From JBDWFY01 sp965275915 (GTDB taxonomy: Bacteria; Pseudomonadota; Alphaproteobacteria; Rhizobiales; Stappiaceae): a stretch of 64,000 bases of DNA. A program made the position numbers and the translations under genes. Positions 16,681-25,830 of this stretch are shown one piece after another (the first letter of the stretch is position 1; every line of letters starts with the position of its first letter). Where the stretch lies: contig CBDHYI010000007.1 of assembly GCA_965275915.1 (NCBI GenBank), positions 248,001 through 312,000 on the forward strand. The letters are read 5' to 3'. Below the pieces are notes generated by a model, which was given only the letters and a program-made list of their open reading frames with translations, was not told the origin of the DNA and did no database searches.

Positions 16681-17646
16681 ATGGCCGTTTATACCGAAGT
16701 CTCCGATGAAGAGCTGATCACCTTCCTTTCCAACTACGATATTGGTGATCTGCTTTCATTCAAGGGGATTGCGGAAGGGGTCGAAAATTCGAACTACCTG
16801 ATCCACACCAGCAAAGGCGCTTACATCCTCACGCTTTATGAGAAACGGGTCGATCCCGATGATTTACCTTTTTTTCTTGGCTTGATGGAGCATCTGGCAG
16901 ACAAGGGTATTTCATGCCCTGTGCCCATCAGACAACATTCCGGCGGCGTGTTGGGAGTCCTCGCCGATCGGCCGGCGGTCATCGTTTCCTTTCTTGAAGG
17001 CATGTGGATCAAGCGGCCAAAAAGCGCGCATTGCGGGGCCCTGGGCAGCGCTCTGGCGCAGCTTCATCTGGGGACAACCGATTTTGAAATCAGACGCCCG
17101 AATGCACTCTCCCTCAAGGACTGGCGACCGCTTTTTGAACAATCTCAGGCCCGCGCTGACGAAATAAACTCCGGCCTTGAGACAGAAATCCTCCTTGAAC
17201 TTGACGCACTGGAGGCCAACTGGCCGGACGATTTGCCGGCAGGAATTATTCATGCCGACCTGTTTCCGGACAACGTGTTTTTCCTCGACGGAAAACTGTC
17301 CGGACTGATCGACTTCTATTTCGCCTGCAACGATTTCTGGGCCTATGACCTTGCGATCTGCCTGAACGCATGGTGCTACGAACCGGACTATTCATTCAAT
17401 GTGACCAAGGCACGTGCGCTTTTGAACGGATATCGCCGCGTGCGCCCGCTCAGCACGGCCGAATTCGAAGCCCTGCCGCTTCTTGCACGCGGCGCCTCGC
17501 TCCGCTTTCTTCTTACCCGTCTTCACGACTGGCTGCGTGTCCCCGACGGCGCATTGGTCCGGCCCAAGGATCCGATGGAATATCTGCGTAAACTGCGCTT
17601 TCATCAATCCGTTACAAGTGCAACGGATTATGGTCTTCAGGCATGA
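16681..17646 (+). CDS. thrB: Homoserine kinase (APH-fold type)
   Basis: Phosphorylates homoserine on the way to threonine. This is the aminoglycoside-phosphotransferase-fold form found in alphaproteobacteria and pseudomonads, not the GHMP-kinase form of E. coli. Seen are the N-terminal GIAEGVENSNYLI, the catalytic loop HADLFPDNVFF and the metal-binding LIDFYFACND. Length 321 aa fits. It starts 6 bp after ispH and overlaps rnhA by 4 bp (ATGA), so the three genes are probably co-transcribed. The matching threonine synthase thrC lies 6.5 kb away on the other strand. Confidence 0.94.
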   Translation: MAVYTEVSDEELITFLSNYDIGDLLSFKGIAEGVENSNYLIHTSKGAYILTLYEKRVDPDDLPFFLGLMEHLADKGISCPVPIRQHSGGVLGVLADRPAVIVSFLEGMWIKRPKSAHCGALGSALAQLHLGTTDFEIRRPNALSLKDWRPLFEQSQARADEINSGLETEILLELDALEANWPDDLPAGIIHADLFPDNVFFLDGKLSGLIDFYFACNDFWAYDLAICLNAWCYEPDYSFNVTKARALLNGYRRVRPLSTAEFEALPLLARGASLRFLLTRLHDWLRVPDGALVRPKDPMEYLRKLRFHQSVTSATDYGLQA

Positions 17647-18107
17647 AGCAAAACGACGTTACGATCTATACCGATGGCGCCTGTTCGGGAAATCCCGGCC
17701 CCGGCGGCTGGGGAGCGTTGTTGAAATACGGCAAAGTGGAAAAGCAGCTTAAGGGCGGCGCTGCTGAGACAACCAACAATCGCATGGAACTGACAGCCAC
17801 GATTGAGGCGCTCAACGCCCTGAAACGTCCCTGCAACGTGAAACTCTACACGGATTCCCAGTACGTCAAGAACGGCATCACGCAGTGGATTCACGGCTGG
17901 AAACGAAACGGCTGGAAAACGTCTGCGAAAAAACCCGTCAAAAATGCCGAACTATGGCAGGCGCTGGATGAAGCGCTTGCCCGCCACACTGTTTCCTGGA
18001 ACTGGGTGAAGGGCCATGCCGGCGATCCGGGAAACGAGACAGCCGATCAGTTGGCCCGCGAAGGAATGGCGCCCTATCAATCCGACAACGGGGACGAAAT
18101 CGAGTGA
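17643..18107 (+). CDS. rnhA: Ribonuclease HI
   Basis: Degrades the RNA strand of RNA-DNA hybrids. All catalytic residues can be placed: D11 in YTDGACSGNPGPGG, E49 in NNRMELTA, D71 in YTDSQYV, H125 in KGHAGDPGNE and D135 in NETADQLA. The 154-aa length is standard. The start codon overlaps the thrB stop, indicating translational coupling. Confidence 0.96.
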   Translation: MKQNDVTIYTDGACSGNPGPGGWGALLKYGKVEKQLKGGAAETTNNRMELTATIEALNALKRPCNVKLYTDSQYVKNGITQWIHGWKRNGWKTSAKKPVKNAELWQALDEALARHTVSWNWVKGHAGDPGNETADQLAREGMAPYQSDNGDEIE

Positions 18108-18149
18108 GCGTTCGTCTTCGATCGCAATGGCCGCTTTGAAGGAGGCACT

Positions 18150-19034
18150 GTGTCAGAGATCGATCAGAACAAGTTGCTCATCATTGGAAATCCCACATCA
18201 GGCGGCTTCAATCGTCCTCTTCTTGAAAACATCGCACAGCGCCTCAGGGCCGCCGGCCGCTCGGTGACGCTCCAGTTAACAACACGCCCCGGTGAAATCG
18301 GTGAAACCTGTGCCGATCCGGACCTTGATTATGATGTTGTCATCGTTGCCGGCGGGGATGGTTCAATCAATGAAGCGCTGAGCGGTCTGTCACGAACTGA
18401 AAAACAGACCGCGATTGCAGTCGTACCAACGGGCACGGCCAATGTGCTGGCGCTGGAACTGGGAATACCCCGCAAGCCCGCACCATTGGCTCAACTGATC
18501 CTGAACGGCAAGACACGGCCGCTTCATTACGGCCTGGCCAATGATCATCCCTTCGTTCTGATGGTTTCCGTGGGACTTGATGCTGCGATTGTCCATCACA
18601 CGTCCCTGCCGCTGAAACGCTGGCTTGGGAAACTCGCCTATGTCGCGACCACGCTGAAACTGATGTTCTCCCACAAAGGGCAGGAACTTGTGATAAGGAC
18701 GGACACCGGAGCGGAAATTCACTGCCGCATCGCCGTCATTTCAAATGCCAGCCGCTATGGCGGCTTCACGATTTTACCCGATGACACGGTCACAGCGTCC
18801 GGACTTACATTGTTGACACTGGATGCTGACGATCCGCTGTCGATTATCCGCTTTGGCGCAAATTTCCTGTTTGGCCGCGTCGCAAAAGCCGACGGCGTAA
18901 GGACCATACCCATTCAATATGCGACGATTTCCAGCGCATCAGACACACCGGCTCAGATTGACGGCGATCCCTTCGGTTTTACGCCGGTTGAGATCCGTAC
19001 GGCGACCGGTACCGTTCCAATTCTGGTGCCCTGA
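18150..19034 (+). CDS. Diacylglycerol/lipid kinase family protein
   Basis: ATP-dependent lipid kinase of the DAGK catalytic family (YegS/DgkB-like). The nucleotide-binding GGDGSINE motif is at 68-75 and is followed by PTGTANVLA. The C-terminal part carries the beta-sandwich typical of the family, ending in AQIDGDPFG. The start is a GTG at 18150 with an excellent GGAGG five bases upstream. No membrane segment is visible, so it is likely a peripheral membrane enzyme. The lipid substrate is not determinable. It is convergent with the GGDEF/EAL gene. Confidence 0.86.
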   Translation: MSEIDQNKLLIIGNPTSGGFNRPLLENIAQRLRAAGRSVTLQLTTRPGEIGETCADPDLDYDVVIVAGGDGSINEALSGLSRTEKQTAIAVVPTGTANVLALELGIPRKPAPLAQLILNGKTRPLHYGLANDHPFVLMVSVGLDAAIVHHTSLPLKRWLGKLAYVATTLKLMFSHKGQELVIRTDTGAEIHCRIAVISNASRYGGFTILPDDTVTASGLTLLTLDADDPLSIIRFGANFLFGRVAKADGVRTIPIQYATISSASDTPAQIDGDPFGFTPVEIRTATGTVPILVP

Positions 19035-19065
19035 GTGCACGTTCCAAGAAGGTTGTTCATTCGCT

Positions 19066-22008
19066 TCAGGCGGCGATAATCTGCTTTTGTATCAGAGAAT
19101 CAGACTCTGCGGCCGACATGGGTTGGCCGTAAAGATAACCTTGCGCATATTCACAGCCTATCTGGAAGAGCTCGAGCGCGTCGGATTCCGTCTCCGCCCC
19201 CTCGGCGACCACTTCCATCCCCAGGTCGTGTGCAAGTCCCACGATGGTCCGCAAAATCAACGGCCTGTTGTGGGCACCGTCACCGGAATGAACGAAGCTT
19301 TTGTCGATCTTGATCGTATCGAACGGGAATCGCTGCAAGTAGTTCAACGACGAATATCCGGTTCCAAAATCATCCAGCGACAATCCGGCCCCCATGGCCT
19401 TAAGGCGCTCAAGAACCTTGGTTGAATATTCCGGATTCTGCATCACCAGCGACTCGGTCAATTCCAACTTCAAAGTACTGGGCGTGATGGCATTGCGGGA
19501 CAGGATCGCTTTCACATCATTGATCAGATCATGACTGAGCAACTGCCGGCTGGAGACGTTCACACTCGCGAACAGTGGAGTGCCGTGATAGATTTTTTTC
19601 TGCCACTCTCCCAATTGCTGGGACGCACGCTCAAGCACATAAAGCCCGACTTCGTTGATCAGGCCCGTTTGTTCAGCAAGCGGGATAAATTCATTCGGCA
19701 CCAGACGGCCTCGCGTCGGATGCTGCCACCTGACGAGCGCCTCAAAACCGGCGATAGACTTGTCCTCCAACCGAATGATCGGCTGGTAAAAGACGGAAAG
19801 CTCGTCGGCCGCAAGGGCTTTGCGCAAGTCATCTTCGGCAAGTGCATGGCCTCCGCCGGACTTGCGCAGATAAGGCCGGAAGACTTCAAGCCGGTCGCCA
19901 CCCATACTCTTGGCATGGTGCATGGCGATCTCCGCATTGGCGACCAGGTCCTCGGCATCCGTATCCGCTTCGTCGGCCACGGCCAGGCCAAAACAGCAGG
20001 TCAGAAAAATCTCGCGGTCCCCGAACGTAATCGGGGCGCGCAGGGTTTTCCGCATGGTTTCCGCAAATGCAGTGACCCGGTCCGGCGCATTTTCGGACAG
20101 CATCATGATTGCGAACTGATCGCCTGCAAGCCGGGCCACACAATCCTGCGGCCTGAGCTGCCGGCTAAGGCGGCGGGAGACCGTCAGAAGAATGGAATCG
20201 CCAACCGAAACGCCAAGCGTATCGTTAAGCCCCTTGAACTGATCCAAATCCAAAAGCAAGACCGCGGGACTGCCGATGCCATCCGTGCGGGCGCGAATGA
20301 GCGCGTTTTGAAGACGATCCATGAACAGGGTGCGATTGGGCAGGCCGGTCAGATTGTCATGCACCGCGTCGCGCATCATGCGCTCCTCGGCCAGTTTCTG
20401 CTCTGTCACATCGTGAAGCGTGCCCACACAACGGATGACTTCTGCGTCCGTACCCAGTATCGGCCGTGCTTTAAGGGCAAACGAACGGTAATGACCGTCA
20501 TCGCCGCGCAAACGGAAAATCTGAGAAATCCTGCCGCGTCTTTGGTCAACCACGGCATCAAGCGTGGCGCGGAACCGGTCGCGGTCCTGCGGATGAATAA
20601 CCTCAAGCCAGTCGCGCGCGGCACCTTGCAACGCACCGTGCGGCAGCCCAAGCACGTCTTCGGTTTCGCTGTCGGTAAAAATCTTGTCCCTGTCGATGTC
20701 CCAATCCCAAATGAGATCTCCGGATCCGACCAGTGCAAGCGCACGCCGTTCGCCGTCCGTTACGATACCCTGAGCGATTGAGCCTCCCGCAAAGGCGTGC
20801 TGCATGACCGTGAAGCCGATCAGGAGCACGATCATTACAAGGCCGCCGTCAAGCGCGGGCTGGATAAGATCGTTGTCCAATTGACCGGTGACGGCAAGCA
20901 TGGCGCCGAAAGTCCAGCACAGAAGAAGAACCCAGGTGGGAATCAGCATGATTGCCCGGTCGTATTGCTGGAGCGACAGCATCACAATGACAACCATGCC
21001 CAGGACCGCGATCACGGCAAGCGCCAACCGGGCGATACCGGCGGAAATCGACGGATCAATAATCGCTACGCCGAACAGAGCCAGCAGCAACACAGCCGAC
21101 GTCAGAGCGACATAACTTGCCTTTACCTGCCAGCGGTTGAGGTTGAGATAGGTGTAAAGGAACATCAGCAGACTGCCGACGAGCATAATCTCCGCGCCGG
21201 CCCGATAGAGCTGTTCCCCACCGGGCGTCAGCCCGAAGACCTTGTTCCAGAAACCGAAATCAATGCACAGATACGCCAGAACCGCCCAGGCCAGCGTCGC
21301 AGCGGCGGGGAATAAAACAGTTCCCTTTACGACCACAATGATGGTCAGAAACAACGCCAGCAGACCCGAGATGCCAAGAACGATACCGCGATACAATGTG
21401 TAGGAGTTTACATTGTCCGTGTAGGAATCCGGTTTCCAGAGATAAACCTGCGGCAGGTCGGGTGTCGTCAGCTCAGCAATGTAGGTCACGACAGCGCCCG
21501 GATCGAGTGTGATCAGGAACAGATCCGCTTCAAGGTTGCTCTCCTTCAAAGGTGAGATGCCCTGGCTTGCCGCGATTGAAACAATCCGCTCCGAACCGAG
21601 ATCGGGGCTCAGGATGCCTGAATTTGCAAGCCGGTAATGCGGCACCACCAGCAACCGGTCGATCTGCTCGTCGCTGGGATTGGTCAACGCAAAAACGGCC
21701 CAGTCGGTGTTGACGCCGTCATTGGCCCCGACCTCAATGCGTCGAACGATCCCATCGGCACCCGGTGCCGTGGAAACCTGAATGCGCGGCCCGTAGTCGG
21801 CCCGAATCTCAATCGCTGCCGAGAGATCCAGCGCATCCACATTCAGCGGCACTGAGACAACATCAAGCGCTTTGGCGCCGAATGGCCCAAGGCACGCACA
21901 AACGAAACATATCGCTGCGAATAATGTCGACAGGCAGCGCACAGAGTACTCCAATCCGTGAATTGGCTTAGGAAGAGCAAGTGACTTCCAATTGCCACAA
22001 GAGTTCAT
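19066..22008 (-). CDS. Membrane PAS-GGDEF-EAL protein, probable c-di-GMP phosphodiesterase
   Basis: About 980 aa. A signal sequence ends near residue 45 (GAKA-LDVV); an extracytoplasmic beta-rich domain of about 155 residues is followed by seven hydrophobic segments (roughly 205-410), resembling 7TMR-DISM receptors. A PAS domain covers about 425-545. The GGDEF domain has AGDQF instead of GGDEF and is probably not a cyclase. The EAL domain is intact: EALVRW, NVSS, ELTES, DDFGTGYSSL, KIDKSF, EGAE and QGYLYG. The expected activity is hydrolysis of c-di-GMP in response to an outside ligand and a PAS signal. The frame starts with a TTG at 22017; the ATG at 22008 is preferred. Confidence 0.9.
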   Translation of the reverse strand: MNSCGNWKSLALPKPIHGLEYSVRCLSTLFAAICFVCACLGPFGAKALDVVSVPLNVDALDLSAAIEIRADYGPRIQVSTAPGADGIVRRIEVGANDGVNTDWAVFALTNPSDEQIDRLLVVPHYRLANSGILSPDLGSERIVSIAASQGISPLKESNLEADLFLITLDPGAVVTYIAELTTPDLPQVYLWKPDSYTDNVNSYTLYRGIVLGISGLLALFLTIIVVVKGTVLFPAAATLAWAVLAYLCIDFGFWNKVFGLTPGGEQLYRAGAEIMLVGSLLMFLYTYLNLNRWQVKASYVALTSAVLLLALFGVAIIDPSISAGIARLALAVIAVLGMVVIVMLSLQQYDRAIMLIPTWVLLLCWTFGAMLAVTGQLDNDLIQPALDGGLVMIVLLIGFTVMQHAFAGGSIAQGIVTDGERRALALVGSGDLIWDWDIDRDKIFTDSETEDVLGLPHGALQGAARDWLEVIHPQDRDRFRATLDAVVDQRRGRISQIFRLRGDDGHYRSFALKARPILGTDAEVIRCVGTLHDVTEQKLAEERMMRDAVHDNLTGLPNRTLFMDRLQNALIRARTDGIGSPAVLLLDLDQFKGLNDTLGVSVGDSILLTVSRRLSRQLRPQDCVARLAGDQFAIMMLSENAPDRVTAFAETMRKTLRAPITFGDREIFLTCCFGLAVADEADTDAEDLVANAEIAMHHAKSMGGDRLEVFRPYLRKSGGGHALAEDDLRKALAADELSVFYQPIIRLEDKSIAGFEALVRWQHPTRGRLVPNEFIPLAEQTGLINEVGLYVLERASQQLGEWQKKIYHGTPLFASVNVSSRQLLSHDLINDVKAILSRNAITPSTLKLELTESLVMQNPEYSTKVLERLKAMGAGLSLDDFGTGYSSLNYLQRFPFDTIKIDKSFVHSGDGAHNRPLILRTIVGLAHDLGMEVVAEGAETESDALELFQIGCEYAQGYLYGQPMSAAESDSLIQKQIIAA

Positions 22009-22121
22009 TTTGCACAAATTCTCTTACGATCCGTTTACCCAGAACGTCCGTAGCACAGGATTTCCAGACCCGAAAATCGGTTTTGTTTTGCCGGAAAGCA
22101 TTTTGGAAATCCGTTCAACGG

Positions 22122-22736
22122 TTATCCCGGTTTGTTTTTCCAGTCCTCTTTTGTGATCGCAAACAAAATATGGTCCTGCCACTGCCCATTTATTCTCAGA
22201 TATCCCTTAGCGTAGCCTTCCTTTGTAAAACCGGTCGCCCGGAGAAGACCGATTGACCTTTCATTGTGCGGCAGGCACGCCGCCTCAAGCCGATGCAAAC
22301 CCATTTTGCCAAAAACGTGCGGCAGAACCGCCTCAACGGCGTCCCGCATGAAACCCTGCCCCGCATGCGGCTGTCCCATCCAGTAACCCAGAGAGCAACT
22401 TTGTGCGACACCACGGCGAATATTTGACAATGTTAGGCCACCAACAAGGCAGTCGTCACTTTTTTTGAACAGAAAATAGGGAAATCCACGGTCATTTCTT
22501 ATCTCTCGTGCATAGCGCTTTAAGCGACGGCGATAGGAAATTCGGGACAGATCGTCTTCCGGCCAGCGTGGTTCCCACGGTTGCAGGAACGCTTTGCTAT
22601 CGGCCCGCAAGGAAGACCATTGCGGATAATCCTGCGCCGAGGGCTGGCGCAGGTAAATACGGGCTCCCTCTATTGTAGGCGACACGGTGCTGGCGCCGAC
22701 GGCTCGCAAAAAAGCCTTTGCAGCACCTCCCTCCAT
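22122..22736 (-). CDS. RimJ-like GNAT acetyltransferase
   Basis: GNAT-family N-acetyltransferase of the RimJ/RimL branch, which acetylates N termini of ribosomal or other proteins. Visible are LGYWMGQPHAGQGFMRDAV (acetyl-CoA binding), GLHRLEAACLPHNERSI and LLRATGFTKEGYAKGYLRING, all typical of RimJ. Length 204 aa. GGGAGAGAAGT precedes the ATG at 22736. It is downstream of the M16 peptidase on the same strand, separated by a large inverted-repeat element that ends 12 bases from its start. The order thrC-M16-rimJ-EAL is common in Rhizobiales. Confidence 0.88.
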   Translation of the reverse strand: MEGGAAKAFLRAVGASTVSPTIEGARIYLRQPSAQDYPQWSSLRADSKAFLQPWEPRWPEDDLSRISYRRRLKRYAREIRNDRGFPYFLFKKSDDCLVGGLTLSNIRRGVAQSCSLGYWMGQPHAGQGFMRDAVEAVLPHVFGKMGLHRLEAACLPHNERSIGLLRATGFTKEGYAKGYLRINGQWQDHILFAITKEDWKNKPG

Positions 22737-22748
22737 ACTTCTCTCCCG

Positions 22749-22910
22749 GGGTCAGAGCCCATCAAATCCATGCGATTCTGTTTTAAAGAAAGTCCCCGCC
22801 CGGTACGAACCAGTGCCCGCAAAAATCACCGACCCCGGCTTCTCACCGCTTCTCCCGACTTGAGCGCTTCTTTCAAAACAGAATTGCATGGATTTAATGA
22901 GTCCTGATCC
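22749..22910. repeat. 162-bp inverted-repeat element between the M16 and rimJ genes
   Basis: Left arm 22752-22790 and the reverse complement of right arm 22869-22907 match at 31 of 39 positions, with a perfect core AAATCCATGC and ATTCTGTTTT. GG on both outer sides extends the match to the stop codon of the M16 gene. The loop is about 78 bases, GC-rich, with no frame. The element occupies nearly all of the 173-bp gap. Its shape suggests a small palindromic repeat or MITE of the type scattered in Rhizobiales genomes; copy number cannot be judged from one window. Confidence 0.75.
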
Positions 22911-24202
22911 TAAGCGGATGCGGATGCCACAGTCGGACTGTCAATGCCCAGACCCAATCTTATCTCGTCAAGCGACATCAGATTGCCGATCGGACCAATG
23001 GCGGTCAGAGTCGGTGTTCCGGACATAAAAACCCTCGCGGACAGGTCCCGAAGGTCCGCCGCGCTGACCGCTTCTATCCGCGTGACGATTTCTTCGCGAT
23101 CAAGAACCCGTCCATGAATAAGAACCTGCCGCGCAATCTGGCCCGCCCGTGCGGCCGGACTTTCCAGCGCCATCATCAGGCTGGCTCTGATCTGCGCCCG
23201 GGCCCGGGCCACTTCATCGTCTGAAATATCCAGGCTCGCTTTCTGCAGCTCATTCAGAATGACCGGCATCAGTTCCGGGAGATCTTCCTCGCCGGTCGCG
23301 GCGTGAATAGCAAAGACTCCCGTATCGGCAAAGGCCCAGTGAAAAGAATAGATGGCATAGCACAGCCCGCGCTCCTCCCGGACTTCCTGAAACAGCCGGG
23401 ACGACATACCGCCGCCCAGAACCGATGCCAGAATCTGGCTCGCATAATAGTCTTCGCGGCGGTAGGACAACCCTTCAAAACCAAGCAGGATCTGTGCTTC
23501 CTGCAAGTCCCGCTTTTCCAGTGCTTCGCCACCGCCATAAGAGGCAGCCGGATGCCCCTCACCGGCCTCCGGGCTCAGCCCGGAAAATTTCTGCTCGGCA
23601 AGCTTTACAATTTGATCGTGATCGACGGCTCCGGCAGCGGCCAGGACCAGATCCGGAGCCCGATAGTGAGCCGCCATATAGCCTCGAATGGCCTCGGGCG
23701 TAAAACCTGATACGGAGTCAGGCGTACCCAGTATGGGCCGGCCTATAGCCTGATCCGGCCAGACGGTCTTCTGAAACAGGTCAAACGCACAATCATCGGG
23801 CGAGTCGTGGGCTGCGCCGATTTCCTGAAGAATGACATGCTTCTCCCGCATAAGCTCCTTGGGATCGAAAACCGAATTGAGCATGATGTCCGACAGAATG
23901 TCGACCACCAGGGGAACGTCCTCCTTCAGAACACGGGCATAGTATGCGGTTTGCTCCACACTTGTCGAGGCGTTCAACTCGCCGCCGACCGCCTCGATTT
24001 CTTCCGCGATCGCTCTGGCCGTCCGGGAAGTTGTTCCCTTAAACGCCATATGTTCCAGCACATGGGTTATCCCGTGCTGCGCCAAGGTCTCAGAGCGCGA
24101 CCCGACCCGAACCCAGATGCCAAGCGACGCCGATTCAAGATGCGGATTGCGATCGGTCACCACAGTCAATCCGTTAGACAGTCTCGACAGTTCGACGCTC
24201 AT
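22910..24202 (-). CDS. M16-family zinc peptidase (mitochondrial processing peptidase-like)
   Basis: 430-aa peptidase of the M16B group, related to mitochondrial processing peptidase beta. The inverted zinc motif is H47-V-L-E50-H51, and the third ligand is E127, 76 residues later. ELNASTSVEQTAYYA and RGLCYAIYSFHWAFADTG are family segments. No signal peptide is visible, so it is cytoplasmic. It starts 3 bases after thrC stops, indicating co-transcription. Its stop codon lies at the edge of the inverted-repeat element. Confidence 0.93.
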   Translation of the reverse strand: MSVELSRLSNGLTVVTDRNPHLESASLGIWVRVGSRSETLAQHGITHVLEHMAFKGTTSRTARAIAEEIEAVGGELNASTSVEQTAYYARVLKEDVPLVVDILSDIMLNSVFDPKELMREKHVILQEIGAAHDSPDDCAFDLFQKTVWPDQAIGRPILGTPDSVSGFTPEAIRGYMAAHYRAPDLVLAAAGAVDHDQIVKLAEQKFSGLSPEAGEGHPAASYGGGEALEKRDLQEAQILLGFEGLSYRREDYYASQILASVLGGGMSSRLFQEVREERGLCYAIYSFHWAFADTGVFAIHAATGEEDLPELMPVILNELQKASLDISDDEVARARAQIRASLMMALESPAARAGQIARQVLIHGRVLDREEIVTRIEAVSAADLRDLSARVFMSGTPTLTAIGPIGNLMSLDEIRLGLGIDSPTVASASA

Positions 24203-24205
24203 GGC

Positions 24206-25615
24206 TCAGGCCTCCACCCCAGCTGCTCTGGCGTTTGCAAGGATGAAATCCTCAACAGCAGCCTGTGATGCAGATAAAATTTCGAATTTTTCCGGGCGGC
24301 TCATAAGGTCGCCCTGCCAGACCGGCAGCGCCGGTCTGACACCGCACGCTTCCTCCACCGCACCTGGAAACTTCGCCGGATGCGCCGTTGCCAGAACAAC
24401 CATCGGTCCGTCACCGGCGGCAGACCTTGCGCGTGCCACAGCAACGGCTATGGCGGTATGTGGGTCAAGAAGATACCCGGCATCTTCCAGAACCGAAGAA
24501 ATCGTTTGGGCGCAGGCCTCCTCGTCAGCCCGCCCGGCATCAAACTGCGCGCGAATGTCCTCAAGACTGCCGTCAGAAATGTCAAAGCCGCCGGATTGGC
24601 TCAAACCATCCATCATCGCCTTAACGGATCCGCCATCACGACCCGATACTTCAAACAGAAGCCGCTCGAAATTGGAGGAAACCTGGATATCCATTGACGG
24701 CGCCATTGTCGGCACCACGCCGTCGGTCTGATACCTGCCGGATTCAAGCGTCCTTGCCAGAATATCATTCACATTGGTCGCAATGACGAGCCGGTCGATC
24801 GGGAGTCCCATCTTAGCCGCGACATAGCCGGCGAAAATATCGCCGAAATTGCCGGTCGGCACCGTGAAGGAAACTTTACGATGGGGAGCACCAAGGGCCG
24901 TGCCGGCGACAAAGTAGTAAACAACCTGCGCCATGATCCGCGCCCAGTTGATTGAATTGACGCCGGCCAACATCACCCGGTCCCGGAAGGCAAAATGATT
25001 GAACATGCTTTTGACGATGCCCTGACAATCGTCAAAGGTTCCCTCCAGTGCCAGGGCATGCACATTCTCATCGGGAATCGTCGTCATCTGCCGTTGCTGA
25101 ACCGGTGAAACCCGCCCTTCCGGAAACAGAATGAACATGTCCGTTCGATCGCGCCCCTTGAAGGCGTCAATCGCAGCCCCCCCGGTGTCGCCTGATGTTG
25201 CGCCGACGATCGTAGCCCGCTGATCCCGCTCCGCGAGCACATGGTCCATCAGCAGCCCCAAAAGCTGCATCGCCACGTCTTTGAAGGCCAAAGTCGGACC
25301 GTGAAAAAGTTCAAGCACAAATTCGTTTGAACCGGTCTGAACCAGTGGGGTTACCGCGGGATGCCGGAAGGTTCCGTAGGCCTGTCCGATCATGCGTTTG
25401 AGATCGGCCCGCCCGATACAATCGCCGACAAACGGTGTCAGTACATCAAAAGCCACATCGCCGTAGGGCTTACCGGCGAAATCCGCGATTTGAGCTGAGG
25501 AGAGCCGGGGCCATTGTTCGGGAACATAAAGACCGCCATCCCGGGCCAAACCTGTCAAAAGAACATCGGAAAAATCCAGTCGAGGTGCGTTGCCGCGTGT
25601 ACTCACATATTTCAC
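24206..25615 (-). CDS. thrC: Threonine synthase
   Basis: PLP enzyme converting O-phosphohomoserine to threonine. The PLP lysine is K112 in HGPTLAFKDVAMQ; GATSGDTGGAA and FTVPTGNFGDIFAGY are the phosphate and substrate loops. The frame can be extended to a TTG at 25651, but AAGGA lies before the GTG at 25615, which gives the family start VKYVSTRGNAP (469 aa). It precedes the M16 gene with a 3-base gap. A 16-bp palindrome lies about 60 bp upstream (25676-25691). Confidence 0.95.
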   Translation of the reverse strand: MKYVSTRGNAPRLDFSDVLLTGLARDGGLYVPEQWPRLSSAQIADFAGKPYGDVAFDVLTPFVGDCIGRADLKRMIGQAYGTFRHPAVTPLVQTGSNEFVLELFHGPTLAFKDVAMQLLGLLMDHVLAERDQRATIVGATSGDTGGAAIDAFKGRDRTDMFILFPEGRVSPVQQRQMTTIPDENVHALALEGTFDDCQGIVKSMFNHFAFRDRVMLAGVNSINWARIMAQVVYYFVAGTALGAPHRKVSFTVPTGNFGDIFAGYVAAKMGLPIDRLVIATNVNDILARTLESGRYQTDGVVPTMAPSMDIQVSSNFERLLFEVSGRDGGSVKAMMDGLSQSGGFDISDGSLEDIRAQFDAGRADEEACAQTISSVLEDAGYLLDPHTAIAVAVARARSAAGDGPMVVLATAHPAKFPGAVEEACGVRPALPVWQGDLMSRPEKFEILSASQAAVEDFILANARAAGVEA

Positions 25616-25675
25616 AGACGGATATTCCTTGTTCCCTTTATGCACCGTCAATGCATGACGCCAGCGGATGTTCTG

Positions 25676-25691
25676 AAGACCAAATGGTCTT
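25676..25691. promoter_or_regulatory. Palindrome upstream of thrC
   Basis: AAGACCAAATGGTCTT, perfect 7-bp arms with a 2-base centre. The centre is too short for an RNA hairpin, so it looks more like a protein-binding site. It is 61 bp before the thrC start; the binding protein is unknown. Confidence 0.35.
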
Positions 25692-25830
25692 TTCCCGTCA
25701 CACTAACGATGCAAACGCCATCGAGCAAGCGCACAGCTGTTCAGAAGGCAAAGAGAATCCTACCTCCCGGGCCCTGTTCCTCCGGCAAAGGCCCGATTTT
25801 GCCGGACCGGTTCGGCAATTTTCCAAAAAT

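Noticed and set aside
19531..20781. 416-codon open frame on the plus strand
   Set aside because: It is antisense to the GGDEF/EAL gene, has no domain, and arises from the third-position bias of the real gene.
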